Source: Diaporthe sp. PMI_573 (Eukaryota; Ascomycota; Sordariomycetes; Diaporthales; Diaporthaceae). Taken from it: a DNA stretch of 64,000 bases. Positions 22,689 to 34,457 of this stretch are shown piece by piece. Numbering within the stretch: the first letter of the stretch is position 1; every line of letters starts with the position of its first letter. Under the pieces are notes generated by a model. That model had not been told where the DNA came from. It searched no databases and saw only the letters and a program-made list of their open reading frames with translations. The stretch is from contig JAJTUP010000033.1 in assembly GCA_021399435.1 (NCBI GenBank), forward strand, positions 186,001 through 250,000, read 5' to 3'. Both the position numbers and the translations under genes were made by a program.

Positions 22689-24969
22689 ATGTCGGAAAAA
22701 TCCCCCCAAGAAGTCGACCACGTCGGGGAAAAGTCGCCCGAAGAGGTCGATCACATCGGGGACACCAGCGGCCGGCGAAAGACCATTGCCGTCAATATTG
22801 TCGAAAACCCACTGAAGCGTCATTCTCCCGAACAGACAGTCGAGAATGCCCGTGTCTTTGCGGAGACCCACGGGATAAGTGAGCACGCCGCACTATTCGG
22901 CCGCGCCGGTCTCGTGGCACGCGAACCGGACCGGTTCGAGATGGTCTCGGAGCTCGAGGAAGCAGAGCGCACGGCGCTCACGTACGAGAAAGACCACAAA
23001 TGGCATGGCCCGAAGATGCTCTGGTACTCGGTGGGCCTTTGCGCGGTCGGAGCTGCCACCCAAGGATGGGACCAGACTGGCTCCAACGGCGCCAACTTGT
23101 CTTTCCCTCAGGAATTCGGCATCAACGGTGAGGGCCGGGACGAGTGGATCGTCGGAGTAATCAACGCTATCATCTTCTTGACAGCGGGTCTCATGTAAGT
23201 TTTCTGCCACCATATAATCTAGACCACGGCCACTCACATTGTTTAAAAGCGGTGCTTTCATCGTCGACCCTCTCAACCACTACTTTGGCCGTCGAGGCGA
23301 GATCTTCATCACGGCTGCATGTCTCACCGCCACCCCGATTGGATCTGCGTTCGCGAAGTCCTGGCAAGGACTGTTCGCAGCGCGATTTGTTATGGGCATC
23401 GGTATTGGCGCTAAGAATGCCACTGTCCCAATTTACTCTGCAGAGATGGCGCCGGCTCGCGTCCGTGGAGCTCTCGTTATGTTCTGGCAGCTCTGGGTCG
23501 TAGCAGGTGAGAGATTTCAGATCCCCCCCCCTTTCTCCAATCATGTCATTGGTACTGATCCGAGCGATCAGGTATTTTCCTGGGATTCGCTGCCAACGTA
23601 ATCGTTAAGGACACCGGTGCCATCGCCTGGCGTCTCCAGCTGGGATCCGCCTTCATTCCGTCTTTGATACTCATGATCGGCATTTTTTTCTGTCCCGAAT
23701 CTCCTCGCTGGCTTATGAAGCACGGCCGACACGCTGAAGCATTTAATTCAATGTTGCGGCTCAGAGCCCATCCGATCATCGCTGCCAGGGACTTCTACTA
23801 CTCCTATGTCATTTATGAGGAGGAACTCAAAGAGGCTGCGGGCTCTACCTACTTCTCCCGTCTTTGGGACTGCTTCGCAGTGCCTAGGATCAGGCGAGCA
23901 AACTATGGTGCATCAACTGTTATGTTGGCACAACAAATGTGTGGCATCAACAGTCAGTCTCGCGCATCTTTCCTCCTGGCTTACTTCGCTAATTCAGCAT
24001 ACAGTCATCTCCTTCTACAGCTCGACAATTTTTGAGAATGTCGGTTACACCCCGACACAGGCGTTGTATGCGTCTCTGGGATACGGCGCCATTCAAGTTG
24101 TTTTCACGATTCCCACACTCTTCATGATAGACACTAAAGGACGACGGACTCTGACCTTGGCTGTATGTCCTCACTCAGGCCAACTTTGGGCCAACATTTC
24201 TGAGCATGGCTAATACGCGACAGACATTCCCTCTCATGTGTATTTTCTTGTTGGCCGGAGGCCTGTCTCTATTGAAGACTGATGGCAGCCCAGCGGAACG
24301 CCTGGGACCTGTTGTTTTGTAGGTGCATCGTGGCTCTAGTACAATAGCTTGTAGCTGACCCACTTTCGTTCAGATTCGTCTATCTCTTCACCATCTGCTA
24401 CTCGCTCGGTGAGGGCCCTGTAGCATTCCAGTATTCTGCTGAAGTCTTCCCCACCATTCAGCGAGAGCAGGGTATGGCATGGGCTGTCTGTATCAACAAC
24501 ACCTTTGGTAAGACTTCTTGCGAATCTTCATTGAGATTGGGTGACTGACTATTATAGCCGGAATCCTGAGTCTCACGTTTCCTCGGATGCAAACGGTGAT
24601 GACCCCAACGGGTGCCTGTGAGTCCTTCAAGCTACCGATATGTAATCAGACAGCTTCTAACGTCGCTCGCAGTTGGCTTCTACGCCGGTCTAAATCTAAT
24701 TGCTTGGTTCATGATCTTCTGCTTCGTCAGAGAGACCAAGCAGCTCACTCTGGAGGAAATTGACCGTAAGAAGAACGAGACACGTTTTCACATTTCGGTG
24801 CTAACTTCCTGCAGAGGTGTTTTCGGTTCCAACAAAGAGCTTCATCTCGTATGAGCTCACCATTTGGCTTCCGTACTTTATCAAGCGACATATCTTTCGC
24901 CAAAAGATCGCGAAGCCACCCGCAATTATAGAGAAAGAAGCCAAGGTTGACTCTATGTTGGAGGCTTAA
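22689..24969 (+). CDS. MFS sugar/polyol-type transporter
   Basis: Nine exons: 22689-23194, 23250-23506, 23572-23952, 24005-24162, 24224-24318, 24374-24507, 24558-24617, 24673-24765 and 24815-24969. They sum to 1839 nt, giving 612 residues. An N-terminal cytosolic tail of about 110 residues (with [19 protein letters not shown]) precedes twelve predicted helices. Sugar-porter landmarks are GRRGEI after helix 2, the PESPRWL motif before the central loop, [10 protein letters not shown] after helix 8, YSAEVFP near helix 10 and [14 protein letters not shown] at the end of helix 12. It should carry a sugar or polyol across the plasma membrane by proton symport; the substrate cannot be read from sequence. 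The start is the only ATG with the long open frame and lies in aaaATGTCG context. All junctions are GT-AG with matching phase. Confidence 0.93.
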
Positions 24970-25987
24970 ACTGGGTGTTGGTTTCATAATCACTTAAGCG
25001 ACCCCTTGAGCCTTACACGGGCTATTTTCTGCGCCAGACAGAAGTGACTGGACGAATGTCGCATGTGCCTCATGTAATCGCGCCTGAAGTATTCGAGAAT
25101 ACAGGGTTAGAGCCCGCAGTACAACGAGTTACAGAGCTAGGGATGACAGGTAGAGCCTGCAGGCTTAAAGTAGATTTATAAAGACAAATGTAGATCTAGC
25201 CCTAGGAGACTTGCACTTCGCGAGCGGGGTCATGATTTCTACTTGCATCTCATCCACGTTGCCTGCTTTCATGAATGACTTGGTCATATTCTCCAGCAGT
25301 ACTACGGTGTGTACCCAACACTTGAGCTGTGCTAGTATCTAGTGATGATTGTGAACTGGCCATATCCATATTCGGTATTCCAAATACCAGTTTCACTTGC
25401 TGCGGATGGCTGTGCTTTCTTTTTATCCGAAACCCAGGTCATGTGAACCTGTTCACAGGCGACAAGGCGCAGCAGCGGTGCTTCAACGCCAACTGCCCGC
25501 CCGATTTCCCAAGTTGTGCTTCGACAGCCATGCTTTCCAGGCTCCGGCCTGTAGTGCGACAAGCGATCTTTTTTAAGAGACGGTTCCCGGCCCCGTCCGA
25601 TGCTCGAACGTCTTGACCGGATGATCGCACCACCGCGACGCAGTACGAACTGTACTTCAATTGACACATGTTGACCATCTGTCAGATCTCATCACAAACG
25701 AATACAGAGATGGGTTGAAACCCCCACAATTGAAGACTTGGTCGGATACAAACAGCCCGGAATCACCACATTATATAATTCACACATCTGAGGACAGCAA
25801 GGTAGAGATGTACCTCAGCGCACATGCAAGGCGAATGCACTCACAGTGAGGTTTTGTGGGTAGGCTTCATCTATAAATACCTGCTAATCTGAGTCCCCAT
25901 CAGTATTATGTAGCCAGATGAACATTTGCATCACTACGGATTTCTGCAACGTCAGCCCTCTCTCCAACTTCAAAACTATCCGACAGG
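24970..25987. other. Intergenic, no gene recognised
   Basis: About 1 kb with only short, random-looking open frames. It contains the 3' UTR of the transporter and presumably the promoter of the small secreted protein. Confidence 0.5.
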
Positions 25988-26448
25988 ATGCGGTCCTTTA
26001 ATATAATCATCTCAGCTCTTCACTTGAGCTGCGTCTCTGCCCAAGCACAGTGCTTCGACGCTGGTGATTGCATTCTCTCGGTACGCTGCTCCATGTTGAC
26101 CAACCACCTAGCTGACGATATCAAAACGCACTAACAATCTTATTAGGGCGGTGGCCAGCGCAATAAAGCTGCCGGACAGCTGCTCGGGTAATCATCTCTG
26201 TCACCTGGATACAGGGCAGCTAACATTTGAATAGCACCTGCCAGAAGGAAGGCGCCCCGGCCACAGGTGGCCCAACTGCTGCTCCCTCTGCGACTGCACC
26301 TGCTCAGGGAGGTCTCGATGCGCTTTTAGGTGGACTGCTTGGTAGCGGCGCGCCGAAACAGCCATCCAATACAGTACCAGCTGCTGCTAGTTACAAAGAG
26401 ACCATAAAGAGCAACACTGTTAGCCAAAACACAGCCAAATTGTCATGA
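25988..26448 (+). CDS. Small secreted protein (115 aa)
   Basis: Three exons: 25988-26080, 26147-26187 and 26235-26448. They total 348 nt. The first exon encodes a signal peptide (MRSFNIIISALHLSCVSAQA) and then QCFDAGDCILS. The second adds GGGQRNKAAGQLLG, and the third TCQKEG followed by an Ala/Pro/Thr/Gly-rich stretch with LDALLGGLLGSG. The mature protein has three cysteines in its first half. Introns are ordinary GT-AG (GTACGC and GTAATC donors; TTAG and ATAG acceptors), and phases agree. Function unknown; size, signal peptide and Cys content fit a small secreted protein or candidate effector. Its reality rests on the gene structure, without a recognised homologue. Confidence 0.65.
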
Positions 26449-27128
26449 GACTCTTCGATACAACCATTGCTTCTATATATCAAAGCTAAGCTGCCCGAGC
26501 ACAACTCTAGCTTAATCCAAAGAAATGGCCATACTCAGACTGATAGCCAGTCAATCAAACTGCAGTTCCATTGCTTAACACCCCCTGCAAGTTGCATCTG
26601 CAGCACGGAGCCCCGGCCGCAGGGGCACAACAGCTGGTCCCTTATTCCTCGAGGCACCTCTCTGACTCGCGTGACCTTTCGGCAGACATGGGAATGAGCG
26701 GGGAGAGAAGTTGAACCGCGTGTCTGGCTGGGCTGCCGGGGTGGTCATGGGGACGACCCATGCCCACTTCCCGGAGCGACCTTGCCATCCGAGGAACATC
26801 AGGATCTGATCTGTTCCTGCCAATTCTCATGGGTTGCATTCAGTGGAGCTCCATTTATCCCACACAAGATGCGCGAGCTTAAAGATCCAGACAGGCAGTG
26901 ATCAGCACCGGGCAGAGAGATTAAACCACCACAACAAAAGCATATTGGGCCGCTGCTTTCTTGTCGGTCTCGGGAACCTTTCCCTCTCTCCTCCGCTCTT
27001 GCATATCTATGTTACTACCAGTTGTCGACACGCGTTTGCGAAGAGAACATTAGCTTCGCGTAAGGCTGGCCGGGCAGACACTCCGTCATTCTTTTCTTAC
27101 GTGGCAGCCGTTCGGGAACAAGCATGTC
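26449..27128. other. Intergenic, no gene recognised
   Basis: About 680 bp between the small secreted protein and the second rhodopsin-domain gene. Only overlapping short frames without family features. Confidence 0.5.
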
Positions 27129-28976
27129 ATGTCTCTTTTCGCGCTGATCGGTGCCGTTGATAATCTGGACGAGCCAACTCCTCTGATAAATCGCCGAACC
27201 ACTATTTTCGGTTTAGTAATTGCGTCTCTAGTAATCAACTCGAAGCGAGCAAAGAACACGGAAAATAGCACTGACAATTGGCTCAGATTGTCACCTCACT
27301 TTGTGTCACTCTACGGCTACATGTCAGGTGTTTTGTAACACGATGCCCTGGCTGGGATGACCTTCTCGTCATATTACTGATCGTAGGTACATTTCGGGAG
27401 TGGATTATGGGATCATCTGTCCCCTGCTAAACAGTCAACAGATCACAACGTGGATAACTAATGTGGGCTCGTGCATTTGTAGGTGACCGAACCTAGTGCC
27501 CACAATTGAGAAATTCTCGAGACCGATTGCTAATGAGATGATTTCAAAGTGACAAACAATGGGCTGGGTAAACATTTCGTCCTGCTGGGTCCAGATGGAA
27601 TGACAGCTTTCGTCAAGGTAAAGAAAACTTTTTCCGTATGATTTTGCATTCAGTGTATACGCCGGCCCGTGGCCTGCGTCATGGGGACATATGGAGTGGA
27701 ATGAGCTAACAGTTCGATGTTTTTCTGCCTCACATACAGACTTTCTGGTGGTGTAATGGCTGCTATAACATGGCTCTGGCTTTGGTCAAGCTGTCACTTC
27801 TTTTTCAGTACCTTCGCCTCCTTGACGAGAATCCAGATACGAGGCAGCCAAAGACGAGAATCGCAATTGTCTTCCTCATCGCCGCCACCTCGATCTGGGG
27901 CCTTGTCTACTCCATCCTGGCCTGGGTTCCGTGCATTCCCGTCGAAGGTCATTGGCACTTTAGTGAATCCGCGCTGCGTTACGGATACGGGTCAGATGAA
28001 GTCAGCATTTTCGTTGCCACCTGTATGTATATGTTTGTGCCAAATCTTATGCTTCTCAGCATTAACCCGAGGGCTCTGAATTCCAACATACGAAAAATGG
28101 CTTACGCAGGTAGATATCATCCACGGTGCTTGCAATATGGTTATTGACATCGCCGTACTTGCGATCCCCGTATTTTCAAGATCGATGTGGGTGACAGCCG
28201 ATGAGCAGATGAGGTCGCGAATATCTATGATTGGCCTCTATATTCTTGGTGGTCTGTAAGTGTACTTACTACCCATCTACCCTATCTGTCCCTCTGGCAC
28301 GCAAGATATTATAAATACTGATGCTTCGTCTAGTTCTGTCATGTCAGTTGTAACTTTTCTCTTGCAACGGATCCCCGACTTTCATGTTTTGGAATGTTCT
28401 AGAATGCAACACTTTAGGATTCTCAGCAGGACTAACGTCACCATTAGCTGCTCCGTGATTCGATTCTCCCTTATCGTACATACTCGCGCAACCACCTCCC
28501 CAACCTTCGATCCGAGCTGGTATGGCGCATCCACTTGCATTCTCTCGATTCTAGAGGTCGACCTCGCGACAGTCGTGGCTTCTCTTCCAGTCTTCTGGCC
28601 GCACTTGCGACGCAACATCGACAAAATCATGATTACCCGTGAAGTGGAAGTCAAAGTAACCCACGAGCCGCGGGCTTTTACTCAGATCGAAGAGGAGACT
28701 GTCCAAGACGGAAAGCGAAGTAGGGCCAACGACGGTTATGGCGGTGACCCTGCTACTATTCTGCCTTGGGAGAATCAAGCGAAGAATTACTCCTCTACGG
28801 AGACCTCCGAGACCATTGCGCTGCAAGATATGCGCCGCAGTTACAGTAACAGTAACCAGCGGGTGAACCCCGTGAGGCTATTTAATCCCCACAACTCGTC
28901 CCATCCGCGCTCTATCTCGAACCCAATAACTTCGCAGCAGCTTAGCAGAGATAGCAAAGAGACTCTTCTGAGATAG
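27129..28976 (+). CDS. Fungal rhodopsin-domain integral membrane protein (second)
   Basis: Eight exons: 27129-27230, 27287-27382, 27442-27478, 27550-27617, 27740-28022, 28114-28255, 28334-28342 and 28448-28976. They total 1266 nt, giving 421 residues. Landmarks of the family are TLRLHVRC, CPGWDDLLVILLI, NNGLGKHFVLL, FWWCNGCYNMALALVKLSLL, ACNMVIDIAVLAIP and LGGLSVICSVIR. These are followed by a hydrophilic, acidic C-terminal tail of about 120 residues. It is a seven-helix membrane protein of unknown role. Exon 7 is only 9 nt; including it gives the spacing from LGG to R that I expect from family members. The intron after it (28343-28447) is an introner-like copy. Exon 3 (37 nt) was placed by phase and family spacing and is the least certain. 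Confidence 0.85.
28343..28447 (+). mobile_element. Introner-like intron, copy 3 (105 bp)
   Basis: Complete intron 7 of the second rhodopsin-domain gene. Begins GTCAGTTGTAACTTTTCTC and ends GACTAACGTCACCATTAG. From ctttcatg through the tctaga palindrome to ctttaggat it is identical to copy 4 at 50973-51077. Confidence 0.88.
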
Positions 28977-31900
28977 ACGGGATCTTGCGAGTAACTGGCA
29001 GGCCTTATTCGCAAGTGTTACCTTTGCTCGCGAACCCGGGCACAATCAGGCGATTTGACCAGTAGCTAGCTTTGTCGCCATAGCTGGCGCATTAATCCAA
29101 CTTACCAAGGCTGAAAGCTCTAATTATTTGACCGTCTACATGATTGGGACTACCCAATGGTCATCATGACAGAGATTGACGTACAAGTGCGCTTTATTTG
29201 ACGTCGAACCCGTCTACGAATTCTAAATCGATGCTCGCTTCAGATCCCGGACGTGCTTGGTCGACACTGTCTGTTTCCCTTCAGACTTGCACTCGCAACG
29301 TGGCTTCCAATTGTATCATACAATGAAAGGGTGGTTACTCTCAAAGACATGGGCTATATCTTCCTCCCTTCCGTTAACTTAAAATGGAGTTCACGCCTGT
29401 ACACCAAGATTGCCTCAGAGTGTAATCCCTCTACGGCCCAAAGAAATGCTATTTCTACATGCTCTAACTGGCCTCCATTGGAGTAAAGTGGTTCCCGGTA
29501 TCCAACTTATGAAACAATATCTCGCCTTCGTCACAAATAATAATGGCAACATTTAGTCTTTCAAGTTCAATGTCATGTAAGTGACGCATAATCTTATCGA
29601 CTCCCGCCACAATGCTTTCGACAGATGTCGGTCACGTTGACACACTGAGAACTTCATGGATTTGGTCACAGAATTCGGTGCAGGCCGGAAAAAGCCCACA
29701 CTGGTTTGAAGTCGAGGATCGGTTTCCGCTCAGATCTGTAACATCGATGCCTCGTGGGGACAAACCATGAAGCTGGGCTCTTGATGTGTGCCAATTATGA
29801 CGCCACACTTGGATCTTTCACTACCCTAGCCTCAGGATATGAAGTTCTCGTGGAAACTGAAACGCTTTCTCGGTGGAAGTAGATGAGCTTCATCCTCGTC
29901 GATGCCAAGTATGGACTGTCGGATTTTTGACAGTTCGGAGAATAGGAAAAATGACCAGCCAAGTCATTCAGACAGCTGCCAAAGCAATCAAGTACATTAT
30001 CGAAAGAGCCTTCCAGCGTATGATCGTCATCGGCCTTCGTCATTCGACGGGCATGTGCCAATGTTGATCACGGGAGGCAAGGCTGGGGCATGGCGTCTGA
30101 TGTTAGTCTTGAGAGTCTTGTCAACGTGGAAGTGAAGGATCAGCGACAGGCCAGGTTCGAATCGGCGGCATGGGACCGGGATAGCAAGAAGAGGAGGCTG
30201 AGATAAAAGGGGACTCCAGTGCGATCACCGTGCGGCCGGGCGCGCGCGGAACGCTTAGGACTGTGTACGTACCGACCCCAAAACAGGGCTGGTTTCGGGC
30301 AATTCAGTGCTAAAAGCTAGCGTGTGTCGATCAATGTTGTTCCACGTTCCTGACGCTTATCAGAATGGAGGCTCCAATAGAATAGAGTACCTGAGGCTGT
30401 GCGCCGCACTGGTGTCTCTACCTACCGGCTTGCTGCATCCATAAGTGCGTGTTCACAAAAAGCCGCAGACCGTAGAGTGAAATGAGAGTGCATCGGTAAT
30501 AACGAGGCTTGCTCGGGTGTCTGCTACGAGGCCACAGGATCTATAGCGGACTATCTGGGCTCACTACCAAGCTTCCTGTAGAATGAGCCTCCTGTCGGAT
30601 AACCTCTTGTTGAATGATATATGGAACAGACTCCCTGGGGATACCCTTTGTGAGAGAACCTTTCGTGGAACAATTCCCTACAGGACAACCATACAGGAGG
30701 TAAGCAAGCCACAGGCCACCACACTTGCACAATAGTACTTATAAATACAACACGACACAGGAGGCCAAAACCGTGCTCCAGATGAAGACACCGAGCTTAT
30801 GGCCGCCGCCGAGCAATTAACCACTGCCCCAGTCTTCAGCTGTGTCATGCCCGAGAGGGAGCGGGACTGTTTTAGCACATCACAAACAATTCACTGACTC
30901 AAGTCTACAACACGCAGGCCATGCTGTTGTAATGCCAGCGAGCGATCACTGTGACCCTTGCTTCCCTGGGGGTTTCCCTGAGCCTGCTGCGGATCTGTTT
31001 CGGCGATCTTGGCGATCCAATTGCTGGCAGCACGTTGAAAGGTCGGGGTTGGGTTGACTCATGAAGAGTCCGACTGCTCATAATTCTCCTTGCAAAAGAA
31101 AAAAAAAGGGGGGGGGGAGGCGGCATCGCAGACAATTGGGCTTGATACTGTGGTAAGAAAAGCGATTTGGAATGTTCATCGCAGTCAGCAGCCACGATGT
31201 AGGCACTGCCTAGGTCTCAGCCTCTCCCCTTTGGGTGGGAATGGGCAGGCGAGTGGTGCTGTCGCTGGCCTGCAAAGAATGCAACCGAACATGGGCTGCA
31301 CAGCCCCGACGGTGTGCTCGCATGCAGTGGTGCAGGGTGTGCAGGGGTCCCAGGCGTGGCTGAGAAGTCGCAGGAGTTCGCCTGGAGACGGGTAAATGCA
31401 TGGCTACCCTTGGGTATGCCAGCTTTTTGGTCGGCAGGGGTCAATTGCGAACCTGAGACAACGCGCCGTCGATCAAGATCTTCTTGGTCCTCGCTTCTGG
31501 GCCAGGTTCTCCTTGGCAAATCCTCGGCAGGTTTTGGGCGAGGTTTGACGACATCTCCTTTATCCCTTCTCATACAATGCGCAGGCCGCACTAGGCCACA
31601 GGGCCATGTCTCTGGGTTCTGGGTCCTGGGTCCTGGTCGCGCAGTCAAGGCCGACTTTGCGAATATGTCACAGGAAGTGTGCTATCGTTAGACGAGAAAA
31701 GTGTACGTGTGGGAGGAACGCGGGCCACCGAGCACATTCCTTCTTGGAGCTTAGTTGCGTCGTGCGTGAGCGAGTTCATCTCAAATTGGAGCATCATCTC
31801 ATCTCATTCAACCTTGTGACGCCGGACGACTGTGAGCGTCAACGCGTTCTCGTCCCAATCTAAATTACAAGCGTATCTGTGTTGTGTTTTTTCCTCCAGA

Positions 31901-32189
31901 GAAAAACGTAGAGCCAAACGTGAAAAATAAAAGAGAGATATTGTGACATCGGAGCAGCAGGAGCAGCAGTACAAGAAATGACTTTCGTAGACCCATCATA
32001 TCCATCATCATCAAGATGGCAGGCAACCTGGCGTGCAATATCCGACGGCAAGCAAGAGCATAGAGAGTGGCGATTTGAGTTAGACGGTAGCGATCGGTCG
32101 GCGGCCAACCAGTCAAATAAGGGGTATCACAGACAGTGGACCACCATTGCGTCTGGAGGGAAAAGGACTCAAGATCTGCCGTGAGCTCT
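28977..32189. other. Gene-poor 3.2 kb
   Basis: No supportable gene. It contains an inverted copy of the degenerate tandem-repeat element (30500-30715) and an A-run/G-run junction at about 31095-31119. Several short open frames (for example around 29600-30060) have no recognisable family and are not called. The end adjoining 32189 is the 3' UTR of the next gene. Confidence 0.5.
30500..30715 (-). repeat. Degenerate tandem-repeat element, copy C (inverted)
   Basis: Read on the minus strand it shows tacaggaggctca- and gacaggagg-like units, then agcttggtagtgagc, then cctgtggcctcgtagcagac and acccgagcaag, the same order as copies A and B. The 5' part has lost most of its periodicity. Confidence 0.6.
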
Positions 32190-34114
32190 CTATGCCGCGC
32201 CCTGGGAATTGCACGCCTGCTCCTGCGCATTGCAGTCGCCGACTGTCTTGCCGGAGACCTTTCCTGAATTGACGGCGTCCGCGCAGGCGTTGTTCTGAAT
32301 AGCGCAGGCACGCTGGGTAGCGGCGCCTTCATTAACGAAAGTGTTGCCGTTGACTGAAAAGGGCCTGTCCGGGTTGCCGGAATCCGTCACCGCTGGGGCT
32401 GAGATGCCACCGATGGCATTTCCGGAGGAGGAGGAGGACGAAGAGGACCCGCTCTTAGCGTTGCCTTCGGACTCGTTCGCGGACGCGGTAGAGTTATTGC
32501 CTTCCGCCGAACCGGCCTGTTGGGCGTTACCATTCTGTCCCTTTTCACCTTGATTTGCTTTACCAGCAGAGGATGAGGAGCCTGATGTGTTGGAGGGTGG
32601 AGTGGCAGATGAAGCAGTCGCACCATCTTGTTCGGAGGCATTGGAGTCGGTGTTGGAAGAGTCCTGGGAGGATTGGGAATTACCTTGTCCTTGGCCGCCT
32701 TGACCCCGACCACCTTGGCCTTGTTGTCCTTGTTGTCCTTGTTGTCCATTCTGGCCCTGTTGACCGTTCTGGCCCTGTTGACCGTTCTGGCCCTGTTGAC
32801 CGTTCTGGCCCTGTTGACCGTTCTGGCCCTGTTGACCATTCTGGCCCTGCTGGCCGTTCTGGCCCTGCTGGCCGTTTTGGCCTTGCTGTCCGTTCTGGTT
32901 CTGACCGTTCTGGCCCTGGTTGTTGCCTCCATTGTTGTTGCCTCCGTTGTTGTTGTTGCCGCCTCCAATAGTAATCTGAAACAGTTAGTTCTCGAGCGCT
33001 ACGTCACTTCACATGAGGTTCTTTACTCACTCTCACGCAGTCATCTTGGGCACCACTAAGACCGAATACTGTCAGTCGAGATTCTTTTATTGGGCCACAC
33101 AAAAGAAAGACTAAACAGGAGATACTTACCGCTGAGCGACGGGCATGAGAATAGGCTGGTGGTTGGAAGCACCGGCCATGGTGCAGACACGGTAGTTACC
33201 GGCGGGAAGACCTCCAGTGACCGTGGCGCTAAGACCTCCATTGCCGTTGCCCGCGTCGTTGATACCCTTGAAGAAGGCGAATTGAGAGGCATCCAGAGGC
33301 TGGTTCGGGGTGAGGGAGTTACCCAGGTCCTGGATGGTGACGTGAGTGTGGCCAATAACGTTGCCTCCGTTTCCGAGCTGCTGGGGAGCAGAGTAGTAGG
33401 TGTTGTCGGGGTTTGTGAAGGTTCCCAGGTCCATGTTGGCGATCTGGACATTGACATCGAAGTCCTCGTTCGGCTGAGGCTCGCTGCCGGGCACAGGGCT
33501 TGTGATGATAGTAGATGCCATGTTGTTCTGCGCCGGAATCTCACCCATGGGGATACCGTTGCAAGAACCCTGCTTGTTCTGCAGACCATTGGTCGTGGTC
33601 TTGCCGGAGCAGAAGTTGATGAAGTTGTTAGCGTCGGTGATGGAAGCGGCCTGGCCGGCTTCGGCACCTTGCTCCTGTCCATCTGATGCCGAGCCATCTT
33701 GGATAGCATCGGCCTGCAGACACTGGGCACCGTCTGTGAAGAAGTCAGAAATATGTTGGAAAGAGAAAGAGGTCGCAGTCATCACATACTGTTACCACCA
33801 TTGTTATTGCCACCGTTCTGGCCGTTCTGACCTTGCTGCCCGCCCTGGCCCTGCTGCCCATTCTGACCTTGCTGCCCATTCTGGCCCTGCTGCCCGCCCT
33901 GGCCCTGCTGTCCGTTCTGTCCGTTCTGGCCCTGCTGCCCTCCTTGTTGACCCTGACCTCCCTGCCCTTGGCCCTGTCCGCCGCCGCCACGTCCGCCGCC
34001 GAAGCCGCCACCGAATTGCCTCGAGACCAGGCCGTCCTGGTGTCGGTGGATAGCAGACGCCTCGACGGCAGCGGAGAAGCCCATGAGGGCGAAGACGAGG
34101 GTGTTGAGTTGCAT
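32190..34114 (-). CDS. Secreted Gly/Gln/Asn-rich cell-surface protein
   Basis: Four exons: 34114-33790, 33733-33130, 33055-33031 (25 nt) and 32975-32190. They total 1740 nt, giving 579 residues. A signal peptide (MQLNTLVFALMGFSAAVEA) is followed by a Gly-rich and QGQNGQ-repeat segment. A globular domain of about 200 residues then starts near CLQADAIQDGSASDG and ends at NHQPILMPVAQRGAQDDC. A second, longer QGQNGQ repeat and a Ser/Gly tail lead to a Cys-containing end (RACAIQNNACADAVNSG, VGDCNAQEQACNSQ). The globular and C-terminal parts match a widespread family of extracellular ascomycete proteins that some databases mislabel as ribosomal protein S17. Role unknown; likely a wall or matrix protein. 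The frame through exon 4 is open throughout. A TATAAA lies about 340 bp upstream of the start on this strand. Confidence 0.88.
32720..32900 (-). repeat. In-gene tandem repeat (QGQNGQ coding units)
   Basis: An 18-bp unit encoding Gly-Gln-Asn-Gly-Gln-Gln (ggccagaacggtcaacag on the minus strand) repeats about eight times with few changes. Near-identity of the units points to recent expansion or contraction. A related but less regular array lies at 33800-33960 in exon 1. Confidence 0.9.
33800..33960 (-). repeat. In-gene repeat, N-terminal QGQ/QNG array
   Basis: Exon 1 carries a mixed array of gly-gln-gln and gly-gln-asn units related in sequence to the array in exon 4, on the other side of the globular domain. 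Confidence 0.8.
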
Positions 34115-34451
34115 CTTGGAGGAAGGTGTATGTGTTGAGAATTAAAGTGGGCTTGTTAGTCGGTTGGAAGAAATGAAGCCGTCGTCCTAGACGAGGGTTG
34201 GTACCAGACCAAAAAGTAATATGGAGGTTGACACGTGCGCGTGTGTGAAAGGAATGACGACGAGGTTTACCACAGAAAACCCCGTTACATCCGACGAAGA
34301 GAGCGAACGAATGTAAAAAAATACACAACCAGCGCGCGACGACACGAAGTAGATGAGACGACTGGTCGAACAGATAAAGAGCGTAGGAAGAGTGTGGGCG
34401 AGGAGCGAGGGGGGAATTCAGATATAGCTACGGCGAGCCAAGACCGGCCGC

Positions 34452-34457
34452 TTTATA
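34452..34457 (-). promoter_or_regulatory. Possible TATA box of the secreted-protein gene
   Basis: TATAAA on the minus strand, about 340 bp upstream of the ATG at 34114. The distance would imply a long 5' UTR, so this is tentative. Confidence 0.3.

Noticed and set aside
29580..30065. Weakly protein-like short frames (for example HWFEVEDRFPLR) that might be a gene fragment
   Set aside because: No recognisable family, no splice structure, and stops in every frame within a short distance.
30145..30170. Possible tRNA B-box (ggttcgaatc)
   Set aside because: Flanking bases do not form T, anticodon or acceptor stems, so no cloverleaf can be drawn.
33056..33730. 224-codon minus-strand frame, Ser/Thr/Pro-rich
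   Set aside because: Out-of-frame reading of exon 2 of the secreted Gly/Gln/Asn-rich protein.
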